Below are positions 54,409 to 64,000 of a stretch of 64,000 nucleotides of DNA, in pieces. This stretch comes from Streptomyces zinciresistens K42. Lineage in GTDB: Bacteria; Actinomycetota; Actinomycetes; Streptomycetales; Streptomycetaceae. The position numbers and the translations under genes are program-made. The notes under the pieces are model-generated. The model did no database searches and was not told the origin of the DNA. It saw only the letters and a list, made by a program, of their open reading frames with translations. The stretch covers positions 54,720 to 118,719 of the forward strand of contig NZ_AGBF01000006.1 of NCBI RefSeq assembly GCF_000225525.1, given 5' to 3'. Within the stretch, counting starts at the first letter, position 1, and each line of letters starts with the position of its first letter.

Positions 54409-57400
54409 TCACTGCTCCCTCATCCACTGGTCCATCACGGCCAGCAGATGATCGGGGTCGACCGGCTTGGTGACGTAGTCGGACGCCCCCGACTCGATCG
54501 CCTTCTCACGGTCGCCCTTCATGGCCTTCGCCGTCAACGCGATGATCGGCAGCCCGGCGAACTGCGGCATCCTGCGGATCGCCGTCGTCGTCGCATAACC
54601 GTCCATCTCCGGCATCATGATGTCCATCAGGACGACCGCCACGTCGTCGTGCTGCTCCAGCACCTCGATGCCCTCACGGCCGTTCTCCGCGTACAGCACG
54701 GACAGCCCGTGCTGCTCCAGCACGCTGGTCAGCGCGAAGACGTTGCGGATGTCGTCGTCCACGATGAGCACCTTCTCCCCGCTGAAGCGGATGCCCCGCA
54801 TCGACCTCGGCGCCGGCTCCTGCTCGCCGAGCGGCGACCACTGCTCCTGGGAGGCCGGCCGCTGCTCCAGCTCGGAGGCGGCCCGGCGGCGGCGCCGGAA
54901 GAGGGCGGCCGCCCCGTTCTGTGTCTCGCGGTACGACCTGACCTCCGCCGGCGTCTCGACCTCCACGTCGGCGGGCTCGGCCAGTTCCGCCGCCGAGGCC
55001 ACGAGGTCGCCCGCGTCCAGCGCGGGCAACTGCTGCTGGTAGCCGTGCGGAGGCAGTTCACTGGGGTGCAGCGGCAAATACAGCGTGAACGTCGAGCCGC
55101 GCCCCGGCTCGCTCTGCGCGTGGATCTCCCCGCCGAGCAGCTGCGCGATCTCCCGCGAGATGGACAGCCCCAGACCCGTACCGCCGTACTTGCGGCTGGT
55201 CGTGCCGTCGGCCTGCTTGAACGCCTCGAAGATCACCCGCATCTTGCTGGCCGCGATCCCGATGCCGGTGTCGGTCACGGAGAACGCGATCAGCGGCGCG
55301 CCCGCCTCGGCCAGCGAACCGGCCTCCAGCAGCTGCTCCCTGATCGTCTGCGGCACGTCCGTGCCGGCGGGCCGGATGACGAGCTCGACCGAACCGGAGT
55401 CGGTGAACTTCACCGCGTTCGACAGCAGGTTGCGCAGCACCTGCAGGAGGCGCTGCTCGTCCGTGTGCAGGGTGGCGGGCAGTTCCGGGGAGACCCGCAC
55501 CGACAGGTCCAGGCCCTTCTCCGCGGTCAGCGGCCGGAACGTGGCCTCCACGTAGTCCACGAGCTGGACCAGCGCGATCCGGGTCGGCGAGACGTCCATC
55601 TTGCCCGCCTCGACCTTCGACAGGTCCAGGATGTCGTTGATCAGCTGCAGCAGGTCGGAGCCCGCGCCGTGGATGGTCTCGGCGAACTCGACCTGCTTGG
55701 GCGAGAGATTGCCCTCGGCGTTGTCCGCGAGCAGCTTGGCGAGGATCAGCAGCGAGTTCAGCGGCGTACGCAGCTCGTGCGACATGTTGGCCAGGAACTC
55801 GCTCTTGTAGCGCATCGACACCGCGAGCTGCTCGGCGCGCTCCTCCAGGACCTGGCGTGCCTCCTCGATCTCGGTGTTCTTCACCTCGATGTCGCGGTTC
55901 TGCTGGGCCAGCAGCTCGGCCTTCTCCTCCAGCTCGGCGTTGGACGCCTGGAGGGCCTTCTGCCGGTTCTCCAACTCCTCCGAGCGGTCCCGCAGTTGCT
56001 CGGTCAGCTCCTGCGACTGCTTCAGCAGCACCTCTGTCTTGGTGTTGACCGAGATCGTGTTGACGCTGGTCGCGATCATCTCCGCGATCTGGTTGAGGAA
56101 GTCCTTCTGGATCTGCGTGAACGGCGTGAACGACGCCAGCTCGATCACGCCGAGCACCTTCCCCTCGAACAGCACCGGCAGGACGATCACCTGCGCCGGC
56201 GGCGCCTCACCGAGACCCGAGGAGATCTTCAGATAGCCGCTGGGCGCGTTCTCCACGAGGATCGTGCGCTTCTCCAGCGCGGCGGTCCCGATCAGCCCCT
56301 CCCCCGGGCTGAACGAGGTCGGCATGGACCCCATCGAGTAGGCGTACGACCCCAGCATCCGCAGCTCGTACCGGTCCTCGCCCTCGGCTCCCACGTCCTT
56401 GCCGTCGACCATCCGCGGCATCGCCAGGAAGAACGCGCCGTGCTGCGCCGAGACGACCGGGGTCAGCTCGCTCATGATCAGCGAGGCGACGTCCGCCAGG
56501 TCCCGGCGGCCCTGCATCAGCGCCGAGATCCGGGCCAGGTTGCCCTTGAGCCAGTCCTGCTCCTTGTTGGCGATCGTGGTGTCGCGCAGGTTGGCGATCA
56601 TCTTGTTGATGTAGTCCTGGAGTTCCTGGATCTCGCCGGAGGCGTCGACGTCGATCTTCAGGTTCAGGTCGCCGCGGGTCACCGCGGTCGCCACGCGCGC
56701 GATGGCCCGCACCTGCCGGGTGAGGTTCCCGGCCATCTCGTTCACGGACTCGGTGAGGTCGCGCCAGGTGCCGTCGACGTCACGCACGCGTGCCTGGCCG
56801 CCGAGCTGCCCCTCGGTGCCCACCTCGCGGGCCACCCGGGTGACCTCCTCGGCGAAGGACGACAGCTGGTCGACCATCGTGTTGATCGTCGTCTTCAGCT
56901 CCAGGATCTCGCCCCGGGCGTCGATGTCGATCTTCTTCGTCAGGTCGCCCTTGGCGATGGCGGTGGTGACCATGGCGATGTTGCGCACCTGGCCGGTCAG
57001 GTTGGACGCCATCTGGTTCACGGACTCGGTGAGGTCCTTCCAGGTGCCCGCCACACCCGGGACATGCGCCTGACCGCCCAGGATGCCGTCCGTGCCCACC
57101 TCGCGGGCCACCTTGGTGACCTGGTCGGCGAACGAACTCAGCGTCTTCACCATGGTGTTGAAGGTGTCGGCCAGCTGAGCGACCTCACCGCGCGCCTCGA
57201 TCGTCACCGTGCGCGTCAGGTCGCCGTTGGCGACGGCCGCGGCCACCTGGGAGATGTTCCGCACCTGCATGGTCAGGTTCTTGGCCATCAGGTTCACATT
57301 GCCGCTGAGGTCCTTCCAGATGCCCGTGACACCCGGAACGTGCGCCTGACCGCCCAGGATGCCCTCGGTGCCCACCTCACGGGCCACCCTGGTCACCTGC

Positions 57401-59889
57401 TCGGCGAACGACGACAGCTGGTCGACCATCGTGTTGACCGTCGTGACCAGCTCGAGGATCTCGCCCTTGGCGTCGACGGTGATCTTCTTCGACAGGTCGC
57501 CCTTGGCGACCGCGGTCGTGACCTCGGCGATCTGGCGCACCTGGATGGTCAGGTTGTTCGCCATGAAGTTCACGGACTGCGTGAGGTCCTTCCAGGTGCC
57601 GGAGACCCCCTGCACCTCGGCCTGGCCGCCGAGCTGGCCCTCCGTGCCGACCTCGCGGGCGACCCTGGTGACCTCCTCCGCGAACGACGACAGCTGGTCC
57701 ACCATCGTGTTCAGCGTGTTCTTGAGCTCCAGGATCTCCCCGCGCGCGTCCACGGTGATCTTCTGCGACAGGTCACCGCGGGCCACCGCCGTCGCGACCT
57801 GCGCGATGTTGCGTACCTGCGCCGTCAGGTTGCCTGCCATGCCGTTCACGGAGTCCGTCAGGTCGCGCCACACACCGGCGACGCCCGGCACCTGCGCCTG
57901 CCCGCCCAGCCGGCCCTCGGTGCCCACCTCGCGGGCCACCCGCGTCACCTGCTCGGCGAACCCGGAGAGCTGGTCGACCATCGTGTTGATGGTGTTCTTC
58001 AGCTCCAGGATCTCCCCGCGCGCGTCCACGTCGATCTTCTGCGACAGGTCACCCTGCGCCACCGCCGTGGTCACCTGGGCGATCTGCCGGACCTGGGACG
58101 TCAGGTTTCCGGCCATGAAGTTGACGGAGTCGGTGAGCTCCTTCCACGTACCGGACACACCCGGTACGACGGCCTGACCGCCGAGCCGGCCCTCGGTGCC
58201 CACGTCCCGGGCCATCCGCGTGACCTGGTCGGCGAACGAGGACAACTGGTCCACCATCGTGTTCACGGTGTTCTTCAGCTGGAGCATCTCGCCCGAGACG
58301 TCCACCGTGACCTTCTGCGACAGGTCGCCGTTGGCCACCGCCGTGGTGACCTGAGCGATGTTCCTCACCTGTCCGGTGAGATTCCGGAACGCCGTGTTGA
58401 CGGAGTCCGTCAGGTCCTTCCACGTCCCCGCGGCCCCCGGCACCTGCGCCTGGCCGCCCAGCTCACCCTCGACACCCACTTCACGGGCGACCCGGGTGAC
58501 CTCGCTGCCGAACGACGACAGCTGGTCCACCATCCCGTTGACGGTGTTCTTCAGCTCCAGCATCTCGCCGGCCACGTCGACCGTGACCTTCTGCGACAGA
58601 TCACCACTGGCCACCGCCGTCGTCACCGCGGCGATGTCGCGCACCTGCACCGTCAGGTTCCGGAACACCGTGTTCACGGAGTCCGTCAGATCCTTCCAGG
58701 TGCCCGCCGCGCCCGGCACGTTCGCCTGGCCGCCCAGCCGCCCCTCGGCACCGACCTCGTTGGCCACGCGCGTGACCTCGTCCGCGAAGATCCGCAGCGT
58801 CTCGGTCATCTGGTTGATCGTGTCCGCGAGCTGGGCGACCTCGCCCCGCGCCGACACGGTCACCTTCTGCGACAGGTCACCGTTGGCGACCGCGGTCGTC
58901 ACCTGCGAGATACCGCGCACCTGGGCCGTCAGGTTGCCGGCCATCAGGTTCACCGAATCGGTGAGGTCCTTCCACACGCCTGCCACACCCGGCACCTGGG
59001 CCTGGCCGCCCAGCTCACCCTCGGTGCCCACCTCGCGCGCGACGCGCGTCACCTCGGAGGAGAACGACGACAGCTGGTCCACCATCGTGTTGACGGTGTT
59101 CTTCAGCTGCAGCATCTCGCCGGCCACCTGGACGGTGACCTTCCGCGACAGGTCTCCCTTGGCCACGGCCGTCGTCACCAGCGCGATGTCGCGCACCTGC
59201 GCCGTCAGCCGGTACGCCATCGTGTTGACTGAGTCCGTCAGGTCCTTCCACGACCCGGACATGCCACGCACGCGTGCCTGCCCGCCGAGCTTGCCCTCGG
59301 TCCCCACCTCGCTGGCCACGCGCGTGACCTCGTCGGTGAACGTCGAGAGCTGGTCGACGAGGTTGTTCACGGTCCGGCCGACCTTGAGGAACTCCCCCCG
59401 CAGCGGATGCCCCGCCCCGTCCTGGGCCTGCGTCCGCAGCTCCATGCGCGGCGACAGGTCGCCCTCGGCCACCGCCGTCAGCACCCGGCCGACCTCGGAG
59501 ACCGGCCGTACGAGATCGTCGACCAGGGCGTTGGAGTGGTCGACGGCGCTGGCCCAGGAGCCCTCGCACGCGCCCGTCTCCAGCCGCTCCGTGAGCTTGC
59601 CCTCACGCCCGACCACGCGCCGCACCCGCGACAGCTCACCCGTGAGATGGAGGTTGCGGTCGGCCACCTCGTTGAAGACGGCGGCGATCTCCGACATCAC
59701 GCCGTCCCCGGACACCGTGAGCCGCTTGCGGAAGTTGCCGTCCCGCATCGACACCAGGGCCGCCATCAGCCGGTTCAGGGCAGCCGTGTCCACCGCGGTG
59801 GTCCCGCCGCGCACCGGGCGCTGATCCTTCGGGGACTGTCCGCCCTTCGCGCGCGTCCTAGTGCTCCGCGCCGCCGCGCCAGACTCCAC
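54409..59889 (-). CDS. osaA: OsaA-type hybrid histidine kinase with ten HAMP-type repeats
   Basis: 1826-aa cytosolic hybrid kinase without membrane helices. Residues about 60-1080 carry HAMP-type repeats of exactly 92 residues, each with a GGQA and a [11 protein letters not shown] box; I count ten GGQA boxes. Then a GAF domain (about 1110-1270), a coiled coil (1280-1360), HisKA with His about 1371 in [12 protein letters not shown], HATPase (G2 motif [13 protein letters not shown]), and a C-terminal receiver with phospho-Asp in [13 protein letters not shown] near 1755. GTG start with GGGAGGG 5 bases upstream. Repeat arrays of this kind are known in osmosensing group III kinases. Output partner is probably OsaB. 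Confidence 0.94.
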   Translation of the reverse strand: MESGAAARSTRTRAKGGQSPKDQRPVRGGTTAVDTAALNRLMAALVSMRDGNFRKRLTVSGDGVMSEIAAVFNEVADRNLHLTGELSRVRRVVGREGKLTERLETGACEGSWASAVDHSNALVDDLVRPVSEVGRVLTAVAEGDLSPRMELRTQAQDGAGHPLRGEFLKVGRTVNNLVDQLSTFTDEVTRVASEVGTEGKLGGQARVRGMSGSWKDLTDSVNTMAYRLTAQVRDIALVTTAVAKGDLSRKVTVQVAGEMLQLKNTVNTMVDQLSSFSSEVTRVAREVGTEGELGGQAQVPGVAGVWKDLTDSVNLMAGNLTAQVRGISQVTTAVANGDLSQKVTVSARGEVAQLADTINQMTETLRIFADEVTRVANEVGAEGRLGGQANVPGAAGTWKDLTDSVNTVFRNLTVQVRDIAAVTTAVASGDLSQKVTVDVAGEMLELKNTVNGMVDQLSSFGSEVTRVAREVGVEGELGGQAQVPGAAGTWKDLTDSVNTAFRNLTGQVRNIAQVTTAVANGDLSQKVTVDVSGEMLQLKNTVNTMVDQLSSFADQVTRMARDVGTEGRLGGQAVVPGVSGTWKELTDSVNFMAGNLTSQVRQIAQVTTAVAQGDLSQKIDVDARGEILELKNTINTMVDQLSGFAEQVTRVAREVGTEGRLGGQAQVPGVAGVWRDLTDSVNGMAGNLTAQVRNIAQVATAVARGDLSQKITVDARGEILELKNTLNTMVDQLSSFAEEVTRVAREVGTEGQLGGQAEVQGVSGTWKDLTQSVNFMANNLTIQVRQIAEVTTAVAKGDLSKKITVDAKGEILELVTTVNTMVDQLSSFAEQVTRVAREVGTEGILGGQAHVPGVTGIWKDLSGNVNLMAKNLTMQVRNISQVAAAVANGDLTRTVTIEARGEVAQLADTFNTMVKTLSSFADQVTKVAREVGTDGILGGQAHVPGVAGTWKDLTESVNQMASNLTGQVRNIAMVTTAIAKGDLTKKIDIDARGEILELKTTINTMVDQLSSFAEEVTRVAREVGTEGQLGGQARVRDVDGTWRDLTESVNEMAGNLTRQVRAIARVATAVTRGDLNLKIDVDASGEIQELQDYINKMIANLRDTTIANKEQDWLKGNLARISALMQGRRDLADVASLIMSELTPVVSAQHGAFFLAMPRMVDGKDVGAEGEDRYELRMLGSYAYSMGSMPTSFSPGEGLIGTAALEKRTILVENAPSGYLKISSGLGEAPPAQVIVLPVLFEGKVLGVIELASFTPFTQIQKDFLNQIAEMIATSVNTISVNTKTEVLLKQSQELTEQLRDRSEELENRQKALQASNAELEEKAELLAQQNRDIEVKNTEIEEARQVLEERAEQLAVSMRYKSEFLANMSHELRTPLNSLLILAKLLADNAEGNLSPKQVEFAETIHGAGSDLLQLINDILDLSKVEAGKMDVSPTRIALVQLVDYVEATFRPLTAEKGLDLSVRVSPELPATLHTDEQRLLQVLRNLLSNAVKFTDSGSVELVIRPAGTDVPQTIREQLLEAGSLAEAGAPLIAFSVTDTGIGIAASKMRVIFEAFKQADGTTSRKYGGTGLGLSISREIAQLLGGEIHAQSEPGRGSTFTLYLPLHPSELPPHGYQQQLPALDAGDLVASAAELAEPADVEVETPAEVRSYRETQNGAAALFRRRRRAASELEQRPASQEQWSPLGEQEPAPRSMRGIRFSGEKVLIVDDDIRNVFALTSVLEQHGLSVLYAENGREGIEVLEQHDDVAVVLMDIMMPEMDGYATTTAIRRMPQFAGLPIIALTAKAMKGDREKAIESGASDYVTKPVDPDHLLAVMDQWMREQ
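56790..59300 (-). repeat. Ten-fold 276-bp tandem coding repeat inside osaA
   Basis: GGQA codons recur at exactly 276-base steps from about 59285 to about 56801. Identity between units is high enough to be visible by eye ([13 protein letters not shown] and [10 protein letters not shown] recur), so copy number could change by recombination. Confidence 0.85.
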
Positions 59890-60267
59890 TGTGTCCCTCC
59901 CGCAGGGGTCGACCGTTACTGCTGTGCTCGGGTCCTGCTGCTCCCGCGTACCCGCTACCACCGGGTGGTCCCGCCGGACGCACCGGGCCGCACCACGTGC
60001 TGCTGCCCGCGGTGCGCGCATGACACCCAGCCTGCCAGGACCTTCACAAGAAGCCTGCCCAGTGTTTCACCCCGCCTGAACCCGGCCATAACAGTTCGGC
60101 AGCTTCGCACATGGTCCGCACACCCTCCGGACGGAAACACTGCAGACCGGCATCCGCGCGGACGGCGAAGGTAAGTAACCTTGCATGCGGCTGTCCAGCC
60201 GCGCCGGTCCGTCCGGCCTGGGCGGTGGCAGGAGGAGCACGAGCGGGCAACGGAGGGGCAGCCGGAC
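59890..60267. promoter_or_regulatory. Divergent region between osaA and the PP2C phosphatase gene
   Basis: 378 bases between divergent starts. I find an AAGGT-N5-ACCTT inverted repeat at 60168-60182, about 85 bases before the phosphatase start, but no certain promoter. A TTG at 60181 would extend the phosphatase but has no SD. Confidence 0.45.
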
Positions 60268-63012
60268 ATGACCACCGGACTGATCCCGGGGGCACCAACC
60301 CCGGACGGGCCGACGGGCGGGGGCCTGCCGCACCAGCGGCGGGAGCCGGTCGGCGCCGGAGCCCTGCACGTCGACAACCGGACGAGGAGTTCTGTGATCA
60401 CCGCGCGCGCGGCAGCCAGCTTCGATCCCGTCGGGCGATCGGTGGCGAGCGCCCGCTCCTTCGTCCGCGACACCCTCCAGGGGTGGGGGTTCGCCGACAT
60501 CGTCGACGACGCCGTCGTCCTCACCAGCGAACTGGTGACCAACGCCGTCGTGCACGCGGGCACCTCCGCCGACGTTCTGTGTCTGCGCGGTGACGAAGGC
60601 GTGCGGATCGAGGTGGCCGACCGCTATCCGGAGCGGGAGATCCCGCTGCAGGGCTCGCCCGTCAACATGGGCAGCCCCGACCGCGAGGGCGGGCGCGGCC
60701 TCCAGCTGTGCGCGGCCCTGGCCGGCCGCTGGGGCGTGGAGTACACCCCCACGCACAAGCAGGTCTGGTTCCACCTGGCCCTGCCCGAGCGTCCCGTGGG
60801 CACCCGGGCCGCCGGCCCGGCGCTGCCCTCCGACCTCCTGCCGCTCGCCGACAGCCGCGTCCGCGTCGCGGTCGTCCAGATCGACCGCACGGGCGCCGTC
60901 TCGTCCTGGAACGAGGACGCCGAGGAACTCTTCGGCTACGCCGCCGAGCAGGTCACCGGCAAGCCCCTCACCGACCTCGCGGCCTGGCCGCACACCCCCG
61001 GGACCAGCACCGGCATCGTGGAGGCACTCCAGCTCTCCCGCTGGGAGGGCAGCTACGGCCTGAGGAGCGCCAGCGGCCGCGTCACCCCCGTGTACGCCTC
61101 CCACCTCCGCGTCCGCGACACCGGCGGCGAGCCCTCCACGGTCTGCCTCCTGGTCCGCGAGCACGAGCGCGCGGTCCTGCAGACCCCGCTGCGCGTCCCG
61201 GCCTCCGACACCGCGTCCGAGACGCAGAGCACCGACCCGTTCGAGGTGTTCATCGGCTCACCGGCCCCGGACGACCTCGACGGCCTCCTCCAGCGCACGG
61301 TGGAGCGCGCCCGGGACATGCTGGACGGCGACTCCGCGTTCCTGCTCCTGGCGACCGACGACGAGACCGAGCTGGAGGTCCGGGCCTCCACCGGTCTGCC
61401 CTCCGCCCGCCAGCGCTTCGCGCGCGTGCCGGTCGAGGCGGGCCCCGGTCGCTACGGCTCGGCCCGCATGCCGGCCGTCCACGAAGACCTGACCATGGTC
61501 CCCGGCGCCGTCCCCCTGCTGCGGGGCACCGGCATGCGCTCGGTCGTCACGGTCCCCCTCAAGGTGGAGGGCCGCCTCACCGGCTCCCTCGGCGTCGCCG
61601 CCGAAGCCCCCTCCAGATACTCCAACGAGGAGGCGCTGCGCCTCCAGTTCGCCGCCGACCGCATCGCGCTGGCCGTGGAGTCGGCCCGCCTCGGCGAGCT
61701 CGAACGCCTGCGCCGCGGCTCCCTCAGCTTCCTCGTCGAGGCGTCCGACCTCCTCGCGGGCACCCTGGACCGCGACCAGACCCTGGCCCTGATGGCCCAG
61801 ATGACGGTCCCGACCCTGGCCACCTGGTGCGCCGTCTACACCATCGCCGACCAGGCGTCCGAGCCCTACCTGTCGTACGTCCTGCACGAGGACGAGGAAC
61901 TCATCGACGGCATCAAGTCGCTGCTCTCCAAGATCGCCCCACCGGACCCGGTGCCGACGCCGGGCGCCCGCGTCTGGTCGGCTCCCGCCGAGTCGGCCCA
62001 TCAGGCGGCCCTGCGCACCTCGATGCGGAGCCTGGGCCTGGGCGAGCCGGTCGGCCGCGTGAGCGCCGGCATCGGACCCACGCTGGCGACGGCGTCGGCG
62101 GTGGGCGGCGAGACGGTCGTCCTGCCGCTGGTCGCCCGCAACCGCGTCATCGGCATGCTCACCCTCGGCAAGCCCACCGACGAGCACTTCCGCCAGGAGA
62201 TCCTGGAACTCGCCGAAGACCTCTCCCGAAGGGCCGCCCTGGCCCTGGACAACGCGCGCCTGTACTCCGAGCGCACGGCCATCAGCCAGTCCCTCCAGCG
62301 CAGCCTCCTGCCGCCCGAGCTCCCCGAGATCGACGGAGTCGAGGTGGAGGTGATCTACCGCGCGGCCGGCGAGGGCAACGAGGTCGGCGGTGACTTCTAC
62401 GACCTCTTCCCGATCAGCGACGGCGCCTACGGCTTCGCCATCGGCGACGTCTGCGGCACGGGCCCGAACGCCGCCGCGGTCACGGGTCTGGCCCGGCACG
62501 CCCTGCGTCTTCTGGCCCGCGAGGGCCTCAGCGGTCCGGCGGTCCTGGAGCGCCTCAACTCGGCCATCCTCGACGAGGGCGCCCGCAGCCGCTTCCTCAC
62601 CCTCCTCTACGGCGAGATGCGCCCGCAGGAGGACGGCAGCGCCGAGCTCAAGGTGGTGTGCGCCGGGCACCCGCTCCCGCTGCGTCTGCGCCAGGACGGC
62701 ACGGTCGAGCCGGCCGCCGAGCCCCAGCCGCTCCTCGGCGTCATGGAGGACCTGGAACTCTACGAGCAGACGGTCACCCTCGACCCGGGCGACGTCCTGC
62801 TGTGCGTCACGGACGGCGTCACCGAACGCCGCGAAGGCACGCGCATGTTGGGCGACGACGGCCTCAGCGACGTCCTCACCACCTGCACCGGTCTGACGGC
62901 GGGCGCCGTCGCCGCCCGCATCATGCGCGCGGTCGAACGCTTTGCCTCCGACGCCCCTTCGGACGACATGGCGATCCTCGCGATGCGCGTGCCGGAGATC
63001 CACCAGGACTGA
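60268..63012 (+). CDS. Multidomain PP2C (RsbU/SpoIIE-type) phosphatase with ATPase, PAS and GAF domains
   Basis: 914-aa signalling protein. Order: RsbW-like HATPase (about 40-165; N box ELVTNAVVHA, G box GGRGLQLCAALAG), PAS (about 190-290; SSWNEDAEELFGYAAEQVTGK), two GAF-type domains (about 330-470 and 490-670), and SpoIIE/PP2C phosphatase (about 680-910; metal Asp in GNEVGGDFYDLF, later VCAGHPLPL, VTDGVTERR). Combining a kinase-type and a phosphatase-type domain suggests control of an anti-sigma/anti-anti-sigma pair. ATG with GGAGGGG 9 bases upstream. Divergent from osaA; ends at a terminator before tRNA-Thr. Confidence 0.92.
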   Translation: MTTGLIPGAPTPDGPTGGGLPHQRREPVGAGALHVDNRTRSSVITARAAASFDPVGRSVASARSFVRDTLQGWGFADIVDDAVVLTSELVTNAVVHAGTSADVLCLRGDEGVRIEVADRYPEREIPLQGSPVNMGSPDREGGRGLQLCAALAGRWGVEYTPTHKQVWFHLALPERPVGTRAAGPALPSDLLPLADSRVRVAVVQIDRTGAVSSWNEDAEELFGYAAEQVTGKPLTDLAAWPHTPGTSTGIVEALQLSRWEGSYGLRSASGRVTPVYASHLRVRDTGGEPSTVCLLVREHERAVLQTPLRVPASDTASETQSTDPFEVFIGSPAPDDLDGLLQRTVERARDMLDGDSAFLLLATDDETELEVRASTGLPSARQRFARVPVEAGPGRYGSARMPAVHEDLTMVPGAVPLLRGTGMRSVVTVPLKVEGRLTGSLGVAAEAPSRYSNEEALRLQFAADRIALAVESARLGELERLRRGSLSFLVEASDLLAGTLDRDQTLALMAQMTVPTLATWCAVYTIADQASEPYLSYVLHEDEELIDGIKSLLSKIAPPDPVPTPGARVWSAPAESAHQAALRTSMRSLGLGEPVGRVSAGIGPTLATASAVGGETVVLPLVARNRVIGMLTLGKPTDEHFRQEILELAEDLSRRAALALDNARLYSERTAISQSLQRSLLPPELPEIDGVEVEVIYRAAGEGNEVGGDFYDLFPISDGAYGFAIGDVCGTGPNAAAVTGLARHALRLLAREGLSGPAVLERLNSAILDEGARSRFLTLLYGEMRPQEDGSAELKVVCAGHPLPLRLRQDGTVEPAAEPQPLLGVMEDLELYEQTVTLDPGDVLLCVTDGVTERREGTRMLGDDGLSDVLTTCTGLTAGAVAARIMRAVERFASDAPSDDMAILAMRVPEIHQD

Positions 63013-63036
63013 ACCGCCCCGGAATCCGGGCACGGA

Positions 63037-63066
63037 AAAGGCCCCGCCCGATGGGGCGGGGCCTTT
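63037..63066. terminator. Bidirectional terminator
   Basis: 13-bp perfect stem AAAGGCCCCGCCC / GGGCGGGGCCTTT with loop GATG, between the convergent phosphatase gene and tRNA-Thr. Confidence 0.92.
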
Positions 63067-63070
63067 CTGC

Positions 63071-63146
63071 TGGAGCCCCCAAACGGAATCGAACCGTTGA
63101 CCTTCTCCTTACCATGGAGACGCTCTACCGACTGAGCTATAGGGGC
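63071..63146 (-). tRNA. tRNA-Thr (anticodon GGU)
   Basis: 76 bases on the minus strand. Acceptor GCCCCTA pairs with TGGGGGC (one G-U); D-loop AGTCGGTAGAG; anticodon loop ATGGTAA between TCTCC and GGAGA gives anticodon GGU; T-loop GGTTCGATTCC is standard. The CCA end is encoded (TCCA). Reads ACC/ACU threonine codons. Confidence 0.96.
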
Positions 63147-63186
63147 TTGTTGCCCGACGAGGTTTCCCCCGTGGCAACGAAAGAGA

Positions 63187-63216
63187 TCATACCCTGAACG
63201 TGCGCACGCTCCCAAA
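63187..63216 (-). promoter_or_regulatory. tRNA-Thr promoter
   Basis: -35 TTGGGA (63216-63211), 18-base spacer, -10 TATGAT (63192-63187), about 40 bases before the tRNA. The -35 lies just outside the stop of the neighbouring DegT-like gene. Confidence 0.7.
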
Positions 63217-63220
63217 CCCG

Positions 63221-63898
63221 TCAGAAGGCGGGCTGGAGCAGTCCCCCGAGGGCATTGCAGGCAGACACGATCCGCTGCATGTCGCGCTTGGTCAGCGACG
63301 CGTCGACCGGCAGAGCCAGCGTCTCGTCGGCGGCCCGCTCGGTCTCCGGCAGCGACACGCACCGACGGAACTCGGGCAGCCGGTGCACGGGCGTCTTCAC
63401 CGGCACCCGGCACTCGACTCCCCTGGTGCGCACGGCCCGTGCGAAGGCGTCGCGATCCGGGCGCCCATTGCCCGGCACCCGCACGACGTACTGCTGATAG
63501 GTGTGCCCGTCACCGCCGTCGGGCGTCCGCACACCCCGCAGCTTGGCGTCCAGGTAGGCGGCCCGCTGCCTGCGCTGGGCGATCTCGTCGTACGGCACCT
63601 CGGACTCGCCCTGCTCCAGCACCAACAGCCCGTGCCGCTGCCCGAGTTGATGCAGCCGAGCGATCCCCGCCGACCGTCCGAAGCGGTGTACGGCGACGAC
63701 AGCCGCCGTACGCGAGGTCACCACCGCTTCCACGGCGTCGGCGTCCAGGCAGTAGGTCACCGGATCTATGTCGGCGAACACCGGCAGCCCTCCGGCCAGG
63801 ACCACGGCCTCGGCCACCTCGACGTTCCCGAAGGCCGGTACGACAACCTCATCGCCGATCTCGACGCCGGCGGCCCTGAGCATCGCAGCAGTACCCAT
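63221..63898 (-). CDS. Shortened DegT/DnrJ/EryC1/StrS-like protein lacking the PLP-lysine segment
   Basis: 225 aa, against about 370-400 for active DegT aminotransferases. The N-terminal PLP-domain start is clear (MGTAAMLRAAGVEIGDEVVV, then GLPVFADIDPVTYCLDADAVE), and the C-terminal small domain is too (YQQYVVRVPG, PVKTPVHRLPEFR, TERAADETLALPVDASL). The ~110 residues between LLVLEQGES and AAYLDAKLRG, which hold the Schiff-base lysine, are missing. The ATG at 63898 has no SD and an in-frame stop lies close upstream, so ~25 N-terminal residues are lacking too. Probably not an aminotransferase; possibly a derived binding protein or a decaying gene. Confidence 0.75.
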   Translation of the reverse strand: MGTAAMLRAAGVEIGDEVVVPAFGNVEVAEAVVLAGGLPVFADIDPVTYCLDADAVEAVVTSRTAAVVAVHRFGRSAGIARLHQLGQRHGLLVLEQGESEVPYDEIAQRRQRAAYLDAKLRGVRTPDGGDGHTYQQYVVRVPGNGRPDRDAFARAVRTRGVECRVPVKTPVHRLPEFRRCVSLPETERAADETLALPVDASLTKRDMQRIVSACNALGGLLQPAF

Positions 63899-63946
63899 GG
63901 GCAGGATGGTGGTTGCGCCACGTGAACTTCAGATGACGCACAACAA

Positions 63947-63990
63947 AAAAGGGTTGGACCCGGAACCGAAGTTCCGGGTCCAACCCTTTT
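63947..63990. terminator. Perfect 20-bp-stem bidirectional terminator at the right edge
   Basis: Arms of 20 bases each (left arm starts AAAAGGGTTGG, right arm ends CCAACCCTTTT) pair perfectly around loop CGAA. A/T runs on both sides make it an intrinsic terminator in both directions. It separates the DegT-like gene from whatever lies to the right. Confidence 0.93.
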
Positions 63991-64000
63991 CTCAATATTT

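Noticed and set aside
54448..59232. 1594-codon plus-strand frame opposite osaA
   Set aside because: Mirrors the 276-bp repeats of osaA and shows no recognisable motif; antisense artefact of high GC3.
60168..60182. AAGGT-N5-ACCTT palindrome resembling an iron box
   Set aside because: One base shorter than the 19-bp box geometry and upstream of a phosphatase gene with no iron link; kept only as a minor inverted repeat.

Overview
The window is very GC-rich (about 73 %), with strong third-position GC, many GTG/TTG starts and many genes whose start lies 6-9 bases after a -10 hexamer (leaderless). Gene content and order are those of a Streptomyces chromosome core. As far as I can judge from memory, the order matches the S. 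coelicolor segment from dinG/lexA down to osaA/osaB, but I could not check this by search.

Layout. (1) 1-9.9 kb: dinG-type helicase (cut by the left edge), a three-gene NRPS-independent siderophore operon (aminotransferase, IucA/IucC synthetase, GNAT acyltransferase), a secreted trypsin-like protease and hflX. (2) 10-20.5 kb: secreted M1 aminopeptidase, a CRISPR-like degenerate repeat array, a RelA/SpoT homologue, dapF, miaA, two small stress/antitoxin-like genes, a LigB-like protein and miaB. (3) 20.5-27.8 kb: MazG-like protein, TAXI solute-binding protein, an OmpR-type two-component pair and the gluABCD uptake system. (4) 27.9-31 kb: FAD monooxygenase, then a Cys-rich leader peptide with cysteine dioxygenase and rhodanese. 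(5) 31-36 kb: recX, recA, an AI-2E family permease, DUF3046 and a toroid-fold protein. (6) 36-45 kb: AraC-azlC-azlD, the giant helicase lhr, the glycosylase nei and an SDR oxidoreductase. (7) 45-54 kb: clgR, cinA, pgsA, rimO, a RodZ-like protein and ftsK. (8) 53-64 kb: osaB and the hybrid kinase osaA with ten tandem HAMP-type repeats, a multidomain PP2C phosphatase, tRNA-Thr and a shortened DegT-like protein.

How the parts work together. DNA repair is the main theme (dinG, recA, recX, lhr, nei, cinA, ftsK). Five promoters in the window (dinG, recA, the AI-2E gene, lhr, rimO-pgsA-cinA) carry matches to the actinobacterial LexA-independent damage motif TTGTCRGTG-N8-TANNNT (the PafBC or RecA-NDp motif). 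Three are strong and two degenerate, and all have the same N8 spacing. recA also carries the SOS-like element GAACATCCATTCT. The second theme is translation and tRNA quality (miaA, miaB, rimO, hflX, tRNA-Thr, RSH). The third is signalling (osaAB, the PP2C phosphatase, the two-component pair beside glu).

Most notable non-gene signals: the repeat array at 11861-12164, the leaderless cysteine-rich leader peptide at 29702-29788, the damage-type promoters, a perfect 13-bp palindrome over the SDR promoter, and the missing cofactor-lysine segment in the DegT-like protein.
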